Below are positions 11,762-21,932 of a DNA stretch of 64,000 nucleotides, piece by piece (within the stretch, counting starts at the first letter, position 1; every line of letters starts with the position of its first letter). Under the pieces are notes generated by a model. It did no database searches. It worked only from the letters and a program-made list of their open reading frames with translations, and was not told the origin of the DNA. A program made the position numbers and the translations under genes. This stretch comes from Nissolia schottii (Eukaryota; Streptophyta; Magnoliopsida; Fabales; Fabaceae), in the NCBI GenBank assembly GCA_003254905.1, contig QANU01097546.1, positions 1-64,000 on the forward strand, written 5' to 3'.

Positions 11762-14700
11762 ATGACCAATCTCAAGCTTGGTGTGGAAGTTGTGGGTGCT
11801 CATGACCTTATGCCCAAAGATGGGCAAGGCTCGTCTAGCACCTTTGTGGAACTTCATTTTGATGGCCAGAAATTCCGGACAACAACTCAAGACAAAGATC
11901 TGAATCCGGTTTGGAATGAGAAGTTTTACTTCAACGTTACTGATCCTAGCAAATTACCGAACCTCACCCTTGAGGCCTCCGTCTACCACTACAGCAAAAG
12001 CAGTTCCAAGGTCTTCCTTGGCAGGGTCCACCTCACTTCAACCTCATTTGTCCCGTATACTGATGCTGTTGTTTTACACTACCCTCTAGAAAAGAAATCT
12101 GTTTTCTCCCGCATAAAAGGAGAGCTCGGTTTGAAAGTTTATGTCACTGATGACCCTGCTATAAAATCCTCAAACCCTCTTCCTGGTGTGGAACCCGTTA
12201 ACAATACAGATCAACCCTCAGTCCAAGATCAAACACCATCGTTTGCAAGTTCAATCATGAATGTCTTTTCTCGTAAGAGAAATGAGTCGAGGCACACCTT
12301 TCATACCCTTGCTAGTTCAAATCAAGAAAAACAGCAGAAATCTTCTTCCTCAGACGCTGCCAAGCCAACTGCAGACTATGGGATGCATGAGATGAAATCT
12401 GGACCGCCGCTTCCTTCAAAATTTATGCCTGCATATGCAGGTTCATCATATCCAATCGATTATGCACTCAAAGAGACAAGCCCTTTTCTTGGAGGGGGAC
12501 AAGTTGTTGGTGGGCGAGTTATGCGTGGGAACAGGCTATCCAGCACCTACGACCTTGTTGAACCGATGAGGTACCTTTTTGTTAGAGTAGTGAGAGCTCG
12601 TGACCTTCCATCAAAAGATGCGACTGGGAGCCTTGATCCATATGTGGAGGTAAAGGTTGGAAACTTCAAAGGTAAAACCAAGCACTTCGAGAAAAATCAA
12701 GACCCCGAGTGGAATCAGGTGTTTGCCTTTTCAAGGGACAATCTGCAGGCAAGCTTACTTGAAGTGGTGGTCAAAGACAAGGATATGGTAAAAGATTCAG
12801 TCGTTGGAACTGTGAAGTTTGATCTCCACGATGTTCCTACACGGGTTCCACCTGATAGTCCATTGGCTCCTGAATGGTATCGGGTTGACAAGAGTGGGAA
12901 AAAAGGAGAGTTGATGCTCGCTGTATGGTTTGGGACACAAGCTGACGAGGCTTTTTCTGATGCTTGGCATTCTGATGCACTCTCTCCTGGAAGCTCTACA
13001 CATGCCTTTGCTCAGATTCGATCGAAAGTTTACCATTCACCTAGATTGTGGTATGTGCGGGTTAAAGTGATTGAGGCACAGGACTTACTTGTATCAGAAA
13101 ATTCTAGAATTCCGGAGGCTTACGTTAAAGTGCAGATTGGTAGCCAAATCTTGAAGACAAGGCCGGTTCAATCAAGGACCATGAACCCACGTTGGGATCA
13201 GGAGCTGATGTTTGTTGCTGCTGAGCCTTTTGATGAACCCTTGATCCTATCGATTGAAGATCGTGTTGGTCCCAACAAGGAGGAGACTATTGGGAATGTT
13301 GTTATTCCTTTGACCAAAGTCGACAAGCGCGCTGATGATAGAATTACCCGGACCAGGTGGTATAACCTTGAAAAATCCATGTCTTCTGCTATGGATAACG
13401 AAGACGGGAAAAAGAAGGAGAAAGATAAGTTCTTCAGTAAACTCCACCTCAGTATCTGTCTTGATGGCGGTTACCATGTTTTTGATGAGTCGACTTATTA
13501 CAGTAGTGATCTTAGACCCTCATCAAAGCAGCTCTGGAAGAAGCCAATTGGCATCTTAGAACTCGGCATTATAAGTGTTGATGGACTTCATCCCATGAAA
13601 ACCAGGGAGGGAAGGGGTACATCAGATACATACTGCGTGGCAAAATATGGGCACAAATGGGTCCGCACTCGAACCATTAGCGACAGTCTGAGCCCAAAAT
13701 ACAACGAGCAGTACACCTGGGAAGTTTTTGATCCGGCTACAGTCCTCACTGTCGGGGTGTTTGATAACGGGCAGCTTAATAGCTCAGAGGGTAGTAAAGA
13801 TTCGAAAATCGGTAAAGTTCGGATCCGGATCTCAACCTTGCAAACTGACCGTGTTTACACACACTCTTACCCCCTACTGATGCTGCATCCTTCCGGTGTC
13901 AAGAAGATGGGTGAACTGCACTTGGCTATAAGATTCTCCTGCAACTCAATGGTTGACATGATGCACCTGTATTTTAAGCCTCACTTGCCCAAAATGCACT
14001 ACAAAAGGCCGCTTAATATAATGGACCAGGAGAAGCTGCGGCACCAGGCTGTCAACGTCGTTGCTGCTCGTCTTAGCCGGGCAGAACCCCCCCTCAGAAA
14101 GGAGGTGATTGAGTACATGTCTGACACTGACTCTCATCTCTGGAGCATGCGGCGCAGCAAGGCAAACTTTTACCGCCTGATGACGGTGTTCTCGGGAATC
14201 CTTTCAGTAGGAAAATGGTTGGGGGAAGTTTCAACATGGAAGAATCCTATTACAACAGTTCTGGTGCACATCCTCTTTCTGATGCTTGTGTGTTTCCCAG
14301 AACTCATCCTTCCAACCATGTTTCTGTACATGTTTGTGATTGGGATGTGGAATTGGAGGTTCCGGCCGCGATACCCTCCTCACATGAACACTAGGCTCTC
14401 TTATGCAGATGGGGTGACACCGGACGAGCTCGACGAGGAGTTCGACACGTTTCCTACCACAAAGAGCCCGGATGTAGTCCGGTGGAGGTACGACCGGTTA
14501 AGAAGCGTGGCCGGGAGGATTCAGACCGTTGTTGGAGATCTCGCTACTCAGGGAGAGAGGTTCCAAGCTCTCGTGAGCTGGCGTGATCCTCGCGCCACGA
14601 CCATGTTCATGGCATTCTGCTTTGTGGCTGCACTTGTGCTGTACGTGACACCCTTCCAAATGGCTATTCTTCTTGCTGGATTCTACTTAATGAGGCATCC

Positions 14701-14779
14701 GAAGCTTCGGAGCAAGACTCCACCGGCGCCGGTTAACTTCTACCGCAGGTTGCCGGCTCTCACAGATAGCATGCTGTAG
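11762..14779 (+). CDS. MCTP: Multiple C2 domain and transmembrane region protein (MCTP/FTIP/QUIRKY family)
   Basis: Single uninterrupted coding exon of 1005 residues. The start chosen is the ATG at 11762 (MTNLKLGVEV); the open frame can be read two codons further up only from a GTG. Four C2 domains are visible: residues about 3-110 (GVEVVGAHDL, DLNPVWNEKF), 270-375 (YLFVRVVRARDL, DPYVEVKVG, DPEWNQVF), 428-535 (RVKVIEAQDL, MNPRWDQEL) and 594-700 (LGIISVDGL, SPKYNEQYTW). A linker of about 150 residues separates the first two. From about 759 (HQAVNVVAARL) begins the conserved C-terminal region (PRT_C), with hydrophobic segments at about 829-865 and 945-978 that should form the ER membrane anchor. 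Known family members tether ER to plasma membrane at plasmodesmata and influence trafficking of mobile proteins such as FT and receptor kinases. The length matches the roughly 1000-residue subgroup with an extra N-terminal C2. Acidic loop residues are kept in C2 number two (SKDATGSLDP) but look poorer in the third (SENSRIPEA), suggesting unequal calcium binding. Which of the many paralogues this is cannot be told from sequence alone. Confidence 0.97.
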   Translation: MTNLKLGVEVVGAHDLMPKDGQGSSSTFVELHFDGQKFRTTTQDKDLNPVWNEKFYFNVTDPSKLPNLTLEASVYHYSKSSSKVFLGRVHLTSTSFVPYTDAVVLHYPLEKKSVFSRIKGELGLKVYVTDDPAIKSSNPLPGVEPVNNTDQPSVQDQTPSFASSIMNVFSRKRNESRHTFHTLASSNQEKQQKSSSSDAAKPTADYGMHEMKSGPPLPSKFMPAYAGSSYPIDYALKETSPFLGGGQVVGGRVMRGNRLSSTYDLVEPMRYLFVRVVRARDLPSKDATGSLDPYVEVKVGNFKGKTKHFEKNQDPEWNQVFAFSRDNLQASLLEVVVKDKDMVKDSVVGTVKFDLHDVPTRVPPDSPLAPEWYRVDKSGKKGELMLAVWFGTQADEAFSDAWHSDALSPGSSTHAFAQIRSKVYHSPRLWYVRVKVIEAQDLLVSENSRIPEAYVKVQIGSQILKTRPVQSRTMNPRWDQELMFVAAEPFDEPLILSIEDRVGPNKEETIGNVVIPLTKVDKRADDRITRTRWYNLEKSMSSAMDNEDGKKKEKDKFFSKLHLSICLDGGYHVFDESTYYSSDLRPSSKQLWKKPIGILELGIISVDGLHPMKTREGRGTSDTYCVAKYGHKWVRTRTISDSLSPKYNEQYTWEVFDPATVLTVGVFDNGQLNSSEGSKDSKIGKVRIRISTLQTDRVYTHSYPLLMLHPSGVKKMGELHLAIRFSCNSMVDMMHLYFKPHLPKMHYKRPLNIMDQEKLRHQAVNVVAARLSRAEPPLRKEVIEYMSDTDSHLWSMRRSKANFYRLMTVFSGILSVGKWLGEVSTWKNPITTVLVHILFLMLVCFPELILPTMFLYMFVIGMWNWRFRPRYPPHMNTRLSYADGVTPDELDEEFDTFPTTKSPDVVRWRYDRLRSVAGRIQTVVGDLATQGERFQALVSWRDPRATTMFMAFCFVAALVLYVTPFQMAILLAGFYLMRHPKLRSKTPPAPVNFYRRLPALTDSML

Positions 14780-15684
14780 ATGGACCCTTCTTTTTTTGGT
14801 GCAGTGCAGTGCAGTGCTTGAATCTGGCATTAGTATCTGTTTTGGCAGTGCATGTAAAATCCTTGGTGCTATATGTATGTCATGATATCTGTGTTTATTG
14901 AGTCATGACTATGAAAAGCTGTTGTATATTAGTTATCTTGTTTAGCAGTTTTTACTTAAGGTAGAATTTAATCTGATGCCTGTACTGGAGCAGTGAGCAA
15001 TTGATGGAACTAATTTCATTGAGTTGGATTAAGATAGGGAGTAAATAAAACTACTCAGCCTTGGGTTTTTCATATAAAAATTGTCTTCAAATGTTTCATC
15101 CTTAGTTTTTAGAGGATGGTAACCTTATAGAATATAAAAATGACAAAATTATAACTATGCCTTACTTTACAACTATAACTATTCTTCTTGTACTTGGTAT
15201 AAACTAACGTTATAAATGTGATATTTCATTTTGTAAAACTTCAACAAGGGTAATAGACCCTTTACTGTTTCCCAGACTTGTTGATAAGCACTAGAGTTTA
15301 CTCAATATAAGTTAGTCTGAAATTATAAAATTTGTATAAACTTAATCCATTATTATATATTTATATAAGAGTATGAGATTACACGAACATACATTCATAC
15401 TTTTAACAATTACAATTTCAAAGAAATACATCACATTGAAAGAGTAACATTGAAGAAAAAGGATTGAAATCGATGGTGCTTTTATTACATCTTTAACACA
15501 CTTAAATGAAGGAAAATTTCCACTTAATTGTGCCAATATCTCACTTCTTCAATCTTCACACTTCTTATTTCCAGCATAAAAACTTTAAACACAAGAATCC
15601 CCTGCACAAAGAAAATCAATAATCAATCCCTATGTGTAAGAACTAGAATAGTGTAAAACTGCACCAATATGTTGATGTTCAAGA
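14780..15684 (+). other. 3' flank of the MCTP gene; no further gene
   Basis: Likely 3' untranslated region to roughly 15060, with a GCAGT tandem run at 14802-14817 and an AATAAA-type signal near 15045 (GTAAATAAAACT). The rest is AT-rich with no supported ORF or RNA. Confidence 0.45.
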
Positions 15685-15835
15685 AGGGGGTGAGTCATTA
15701 CGCAACAGTAAGGTTGCAGCCTTATGACCTAAATGTCAATTTTGAATCCCCGATAACACAATCTCTTGCGTACAACTATTTTTTTAAGACTCTATTAGGT
15801 AAGAGTCTCGTGCACTAGATTACCATCTTCTTTTA
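15685..15835 (+). mobile_element. Diverged tRNA-derived SINE
   Basis: The order of motifs is that of a common eudicot SINE: GGGGGTGAGTCATTACG, then CAACAGTAAGGTTG (A-box-like), TGACCTAAATGTC and TTGAATCC (B-box-like), then TCTCTTGCGTAC and GTCTCGTGCACTAGATTACC. A T-rich tail follows. Substitutions in both promoter boxes show it is old. It sits just left of a hAT remnant and the split kiwellin gene. Confidence 0.55.
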
Positions 15836-15990
15836 AACTCGTAAACTCATTAAGGATTAAAAAGTCTATTGATTTTATTCGAGTTTACTTAAACTAGTGC
15901 AAGTTCACCAAAAAATAAACTCATTTTTGTGTAATAAAGCCTTAAACTCGTTAGAGCTAAAGAGTTAACTCGAGATTTACGAGTTATTCG
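15836..15990 (+). mobile_element. Remnant of the AACTCG hAT-type MITE family
   Basis: Carries the hallmark runs AAACTCGTAAACTC, GAGTTTACTTAAACT and GAGTTAACTCGAGATTTACGAG, but the CA(A/T)GGTT-type ends seen in the three full copies are missing. About 30 bp beyond it lies the stop codon of the minus-strand kiwellin gene. Confidence 0.5.
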
Positions 15991-16016
15991 ATAGCATATA
16001 TATATAAATGTGTGTA

Positions 16017-17491
16017 TCAAGCATCAGACCAGAAAATGTCGAGTTCACCCCGCTCTTTGCGTGGCACACCCAAGGCCTTCCAAACAGCCTTAGAGGCATC
16101 AACAATGTTTTTCCGACAAGGAGGCTGGAAATCATGGTCAGCATCACAGCCTTGTGTAGAATCACACTCATCAACAACCATTGCATTGACCTTCCTCCCA
16201 TTCCCAAAGATTGTGACATTGTGCAAGCACCTCCTCTTGTTGTTGAACCATCCAGTCGAGAGTGCCACCACAGGAGTGTCATCAGAGTGGAACTTATTGT
16301 CACACTCTGAAGGTGCACCTCCATCCCCACCTACGGATGTGAGTCCGGGGTATTAGGTACGATACCATACCATACACAAATACGGTAATCTTATAAAAAT
16401 CTAAAATTACGGGTATGGTAGCATGTATCTCCGAATCTCTTACAAGTTAACTTTTTTAATAATTTAATGAGTCCTAATACACGTACACCAAAAAATATAC
16501 ACCATACATACACTCTATACTTATATACATAAAGCTTGTGTTTTAATGTCTGTAATGCTTGTGCACTTAATTAAGTATAATTGAGAATATCATCTATAAA
16601 TTTGTAATGTTTGTGTATTCATGATAATAAAGTTTGAACATTATTAATGGTGTATGTATGAGTGTATAAAACTAGGTATACATGTAGCATTTTTGTAATT
16701 TAATTAATGAAAAATTTGTTACGATCATATAGAACATGAAATAATGATAAAATTCAATGAATTTATTTTTTAAAAATGATAAAAAAATAGACAAATTTAA
16801 AGCATGTGAGGAACCGCCTTTTTTTAAATAATACAACTTTAAAAATGATAGATATCTACTTAAAGAGCCCTGCTACACGTACACCAAAAAATATACACCA
16901 TACATACACCCTGTACTTATATACATAATGTTTGTGTTTTAATGCCGGTAATGTTTGTGCACTTAATTAAGTATAATTGAGAATATCATTTATAAGTTTG
17001 TAATGTTTGTGCACTCATAAGAATAAAGTTTGTGCATTATTAATAGTGTATGTATGAGTGTATAAAATTGGGTGTACATGTAGCATTTTTGCTACTTGAA
17101 AAAGGATATTTTTTTTCAAAATATATCATAAATAAAAATATGAATGAAGAAGTATTATCCGAGCATTGATTTCTACATAGGGCTAAATTATGGGTACGTC
17201 ACAATTTAGAAGTATCTCTGCATCATAGGCACCACCTTTCCGAAAGCTATTGATGGTTAGGATTGCCTTTGTGTGGTGAGAGACTTTGGGTGAACACTTG
17301 AATGTTGTGTAGAGTTGGCCTTGTTTGCAGCATTCAGATTCATTCTGTGTGTTGCATTGCCCTTTTGGAGGCTTTTTCCCCCTTATCTTGCCACTAGGCT
17401 TGCATGTATCACCTAGGACTAGGGCACTTAACATGCTTGTTATGAGAAGAAAGAAGAGGATAAATGATTTTGAACAGGTATGGATCTTCAT
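16017..17491 (-). CDS. KWL: Kiwellin-like secreted protein, split by a 905-bp insertion
   Basis: Minus-strand kiwellin (ripening-related grip22 family) in two parts: 17491-17236 and 16330-16017. The ATG at 17491 ([10 protein letters not shown]) is chosen because the upstream in-frame extension starts only at TTG, and the length (189 residues when joined) matches the intact neighbour (188). Residues 1-27 form a signal peptide ([18 protein letters not shown]), followed by [11 protein letters not shown] and the family's cysteine pattern; the second part carries [20 protein letters not shown]. Part 1 ends SFRKG and part 2 resumes [11 protein letters not shown], exactly where the neighbour reads [16 protein letters not shown]. 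The intervening 905 bases start with GT and end with AG; removing them restores the frame in phase 1. Kiwellins are apoplastic cysteine-rich proteins; a maize member inhibits a fungal chorismate mutase effector. If the insertion is not spliced, translation continues GAYDAE and ends early, deleting the core barrel. Functional status is therefore open. Confidence 0.75.
16469..16695. mobile_element. 227-bp Mutator-like MITE, copy 1
   Basis: Flanked by the perfect 9-bp duplication TAATTTAAT (16460-16468 and 16696-16704). Ends are inverted around CTAATACACGTACACC and its counterpart GGTATACATGTAGCATT. About 90% identical by eye to 16865-17091 and of the same length. A 9-bp duplication points to the Mutator superfamily. 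No coding sequence. Confidence 0.85.
16865..17091. mobile_element. 227-bp Mutator-like MITE, copy 2
   Basis: Flanked by CTACTTAAA (16856-16864) and CTACTTGAA (17092-17100), a 9-bp duplication with one mismatch. Ends: GCTACACGTACACC and GGTGTACATGTAGC, nearly perfect inverted repeats. Same orientation as copy 1. Confidence 0.85.
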
Positions 17492-17554
17492 CTTTTCTTT
17501 AGTTTCTTCTATGCTTTTCAATGATGATGTCTAATCCAAGTGTGATGGGAGGTG

Positions 17555-17566
17555 TATTTATATAGT
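17555..17566 (-). promoter_or_regulatory. TATA box of split kiwellin gene
   Basis: On the minus strand ACTATATAAATAC lies about 65 bases upstream of the chosen ATG at 17491. Initiation some 30 bases downstream would fall near 17525, leaving a leader of roughly 35 bases and supporting the ATG at 17491. Confidence 0.6.
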
Positions 17567-17579
17567 TATATAGAGGTTA

Positions 17580-20250
17580 AAAGGGCACAGTTCCTTTGAT
17601 CATATAAAACATATTTTGATTTGTTGTTCATTCAGAAATTCTCATGCCTGTTTGATTTTTTTTTCATTTCTTTTTTATTTTATTTTTTACATTTCTTGTT
17701 TTTAGGATTTTATGAAAATTAGTGAAAACATTGAAATGCCTATTTTGTTCTAATTTCTTGTTTTAATTATCTCCCTTATAACGTCTTTAAAATAAGAAAC
17801 ACGGGAAATGCAAATAAGAAATGAAAACATAAATTAAACAAGCCCTTAGACACTCTCACACCAAGAAAAAAAAAGCTTTGTATCGATCTTTTTATTGCTT
17901 AGCATATTAACTTTGTACATCATTATTATCTCTAACTTTCCCTATATTTTTTAATTACATAGCTGATTTGTCAAGTATAATACAAAACAAAACTTTTTTC
18001 TTAACATGAGAGCAATTCAGAATTTCTCTTATTTATTTTAACTTTCTCTTACAAAGCAGGAATTTCTCTTGGTGAGCTGTTTACTATGATTTGTATGAAA
18101 GGAACTAACTATGCAGCCAAATGAGGTTCCGTAGTAGTAGATGATTCAGTTGGCAGAATTTTGTCATAATAGAATCTAATGTATATCATAAGAGAATCTT
18201 ATATGCAGGCCATTGGATCTCTCCCAAAGTGTATAGAATCCTTTTTGCTCATCACTTCTATTTTATAAAACTTATTTTGACTGCAATGAGAATCCAAAGT
18301 CTCCACTATGTTCATTATTAAATTATTTTTTTATATAATTTTGTTTGTTAGAAATAAAGCAAGACTATAGTGGTAAGCGTTTTTTCCTTTCTTAACCAAG
18401 AATTAAGAGTTCAACTTTTTGTCTTGGACATGAAGTAACTTTAAAATCTGTGAGTCTGTGACTAACGTTTATCCCCTTAAATTGATCACTTATAATATAC
18501 GAATAGATTAATCACTAATTTCGGCGATGGATATCTCGAAAGACCAAAGTCCATTTGGAGTCATATATATGGTGTGAAAATTGTTGATGGAATCATCCAT
18601 TGAAGTTAAAATAGACAACATGTTGCACTAGCTATGAGAACAATACAAAGCAAAGCCTTGGCCTATGCCTTACCAAAATACAATTACAACTTTTCATAAT
18701 TAGCAATCACAAATTTGTTTCCATACTATAGTTTGCGAAGATGGTGACGTTAATTGTGCAAGCATATCTTCCTATTTTGGATCCATCCCAGTTGGTGATA
18801 ATGCCACAAAACACGAGTGTTATCTGAGTGAGATACCAACCTCAAATGAAATATATTTAATTATCTATCAAATAAGACACTAACAAGTTTATTTTTCATT
18901 TACTATCCTATGGTTTTGTAGAACATTGTGCTATAAAATGTTTGTCAGCTATCAATGAAAAGTATTCCTAACTATGGTATAATACGTTAAAATCATGTTA
19001 GTTAATTTTTCATTAAGCATATACTACAATCTTGGTATTACCACCCACACTGCTTATCTTTCCTTTTATTTTTTGAGTTCAAATTTTATTGTTCAAGAAG
19101 CGGTAAGAAAGTGATAAAGATTATTATTATTATAGTAATTTTTAAACCATTGAGAATTATATTTGGTAGAGATAAAGAAAAGTCTTGCTAAAAATCTTTT
19201 AAAAAATCAATAAAATTCTTTTTAATTTTTTTTTGAGAAAAAAGAGTACCTAACTTCCCTAAATGATCCACAATGCTTATCTTAATCTTTGTTCTAAGAA
19301 AATCTGTTTACATAGGAATGATTATTTGGCGGCAGAGATTCTATATATGTAACATTTGCAATTAATGGAAATGAGTTAGTAACCTTGAACATGTGATGTC
19401 ATGCATAGATCTTAGATCCAAATAGGCAGAGTGAATTTATGGTTATTATTCCGCTCAATTTTTTCTATTTTTTCAATTCTGTGTGCTTGTATATTGAGTT
19501 ATAATGGTGAAAGAAACTAATATTATAAAATAGATAGAATATTTGAAATGGTAATATGATTTTTATTGTTCATTGAATGCATTGTTCGACCATTTAATAG
19601 TTTGTCTGTTATGAGAAGATAAAATATCAATCGGTTTAATTAGTTATTGGTCCGGTCCACACAGTTTTTATTGGAAAACTAAATTTGTATCAAGAGTTAG
19701 TAGTTTAATTAAAAATTTTCTTAATGTTAAGGGGTTGTGTGTTTGATTCCTCTAAAGGAAGGAAAAAAATTAGAAGAAAATTAAAAGGTAATAAGAACAC
19801 AACCAAGGATCTTTTTCTTAAAGGTTAAAATGGAATGAAAGGACATATGACCAGATAATTTGTGTGCTTTGGGCCTAGGAGATAGAGTATATTATTTAAT
19901 CTAGGCACTCAGTCTCTCTATTGTGTTTGCTGAAGTTTATAGGTTATTTCAATGGGTCCAGAGTGACTAGTTTGACAAAGTTAAATGAACATTATGATAA
20001 AGAAAAAAAAATAAAATTTATACATTTTCAATAACATTTAATACATTAAAAACTTTTAAACATTTTTTAACCAATGCATTAGTCAGCAATTTTTTTTTTC
20101 AAAAATCAAAGCAATTATATTGTTTTAAAATCTATCTTATTACCTTAAACAACTATTATTATTATTATTATTATTATTAATAAGGGATGGAGAAAGTAAT
20201 AACTTATCTTAAGCTTAGAAAATAATAAAATTTTGGTGATTACAATGACA
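17580..20250. other. Gene-free stretch between kiwellin genes 1 and 2
   Basis: AT-rich, with no ORF above noise and no recognised RNA gene. An (ATT)n tract lies at 20153-20180. Poly-T and poly-A runs are frequent. Nothing else can be supported. Confidence 0.55.
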
Positions 20251-20259
20251 AAAGACTTG

Positions 20260-20640
20260 GTAGCTTTCCAACCATAGGAGTGCAAAAAAACACCTAAGGC
20301 AGCCAGAGATACCAAAGTTGCAACATATCAGGCAGAAACTGTCTATTGGAGAATCCTACTAATACAAGCTAACTGAATTTGTTATTTTACTTTTCATTGT
20401 TTTCACCTTAATGTAAAATGAACTTTTCGCTCTCTTTTATAGATATATATATATATATAAATCATTCTTGTTTTCTCACTTAATTTGTTTAGGTAATTTT
20501 CAAATGAATCAGCAAACCATGGTTAAGAATGTTTACTCATCCCTGAGTTGTCTTCTTGCTCAAAGTTCTAGAAACCAATGACTTGTATATATCTATACCA
20601 AGAAATTGCTATTAAGACTTTTTGTTTTCTATAATGTGAT
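20260..20640 (+). repeat. Upstream part of the kiwellin segmental duplication, copy 1
   Basis: Shares long blocks with 24295-24580: GAGATACCAAAGTTGCAA, ATCAGGCAGAAACTGTCTA, TTGTTTAGGTAATTTTCAAA, CTTGCTCAAAGTTCTAGAAA and TAATGTGATCTTATTATCCA. The order is the same, so the kiwellin at 21933 and the pseudogene at 25105 were duplicated together with at least 1.6 kb (at 20260) or 0.8 kb (at 24295) of upstream DNA. Confidence 0.85.
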
Positions 20641-20927
20641 CTTATTATCCAAATACAACGCCAAAATGAAAGTGAGCCCAAGATTGGAAGAGATTAAATT
20701 AATGGGTTAAGTGAAAAATGTACTAATGGGTTAGACATTACATTTTAACTCAAAATTTTAAGCTATGAGTTAATTTATGGGTCATATGAAGTATATATTC
20801 TTCATTTAATCCACTATTCAACCAAATGAGACTTTACATTCCCACTTGAACACAACACGACAAACTCATACATATATTATCTTAATGTTTTGAGTCAAGA
20901 TATAATATCTAACCCAATCTCAAAGAA

Positions 20928-21345
20928 TAAGTCTTGACGCAACAATAAATTTTTATCTTGTGACCTAAAGGTCGTTGTAACAAGCATAAGAACAATGAGA
21001 GAATTGGAGTGGGAGAGCCTAAGCCCTTATAAGGCCTCCCGTTGAAGATAGCATTCCGAATGTAGGACTCGTTGTATTGCCACCTACTTCGAAAGCCAGT
21101 GTCTTGACGATTGCACTCTGTGACACTTCACACAGCGATGCTTCACTCAATCACAGTCAACCCCTCCACTAGTAGCCCTCTCTAGTTGGTCGATTTTCAA
21201 TGAAAACACCCATTTGTAACAAGCATAAGAACTATGAGAGAACCACATTCCAAAAGCCAGCTTTTCAAGTGGGAGAGTTCGAGTTCTTATAAGGTATTCC
21301 CTTAAAGGTAGTCTCCCTAATGTGAGACTCGTAATGATCACTGGT
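20928..21345 (+). mobile_element. SINE head followed by two direct LTR/TRIM-like units
   Basis: 20934-20985 resembles a SINE head (AAGTCTTGACGCAACAATAA, CTTGTGACCTAAAGGTC). Right after it come two direct units, from about 20977 and 21218, each with GTAACAAGCATAAGAAC, ATGAGAGA, GTGGGAGAG, CTTATAAGG and GACTCGT. This arrangement recalls short terminal-repeat retroelements (TRIMs), with about 240 bp between units. No coding sequence. It lies only in the copy-1 branch of the kiwellin duplication, so it inserted after or was lost from the other branch. Confidence 0.4.
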
Positions 21346-21831
21346 TTAAATCCTGGTAATAATTATACCCAAATTTTCGAACATTGCTAATAAGTAATAG
21401 TTTGTATTCATAACCTAACATATAACATACTAACACATAATTATCACTAGTTTGTATTCAAAATCTAACATAAACCTGTCAATGATTGGAATTGGAAAGT
21501 CACTTCGCAACATTTTTGGGGCATTACCCTAGATGTTGATCGTTTGCATCATTTGAACAATACCATGAACCAAAGTGAATTTTTTTAAAAAAAGAAAAGC
21601 CTCTATTATGTAATTATGCTATATTTGTCAATCCTATCGAAGCCAATAATTCATCTACTTGTCCTAATTAGTTTTTAGATCCTTAATAAAACCAACTACG
21701 TTGGAATAAAACTTTGTTCTTTGACCAAAAAATTATCCTATAGTTCAGATGTTGATATGCTCCTTACCTCAATTACAAACCTTGCTCTATTGACATAAAC
21801 ACAGAGCCAAATTACTTGATCAAGAAGTTTC

Positions 21832-21839
21832 TATATATA
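21832..21839 (+). promoter_or_regulatory. TATA box of kiwellin gene 2
   Basis: TATATATA in TTTCTATATATACCTC, about 95 bases upstream of the ATG at 21933. Transcription would start near 21865. In the duplicated copy upstream of 25105 this segment is deleted. Confidence 0.7.
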
Positions 21840-21932
21840 CCTCATTACAATCTCGATCCATGCATCAAGCACTTCAAAACAAGAACAACAACAAAAATTA
21901 GAACTTGAAACACATTTACATACAAAATAAGA

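Larger units (their letters stand above)
16331..17235 (-). mobile_element. Composite insertion inside kiwellin gene (possible neo-intron)
   Basis: Foreign relative to the intact kiwellin at 21933, which has no interruption at this point. The coding hexamer AGGTGG occurs at both borders (minus strand: AAAGGTGG before, GTAGGTGGGG after), consistent with a target-site duplication. Inside lie two 227-bp MITEs with their own 9-bp duplications (16469-16695 and 16865-17091). Without them about 430 bp of an older element remains, related to 48405-48540 (CTCTTACAAGTT, CATATAGAACAT, GATAAAATTCAATGAATTTA). Read on minus, it starts GTGGTGCC and ends CATCCGTAG, so it could act as an intron, though the donor is a weak match to consensus. 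Confidence 0.75.

Noticed and set aside
12797..13559. ORFs on both strands inside the MCTP gene
   Set aside because: Shadows of the 1005-residue coding frame.
15977..16356. Three overlapping ORFs of 100-117 codons around the kiwellin 3' part
   Set aside because: Only the minus frame ending at 16017 matches kiwellin; the others are shadow frames.
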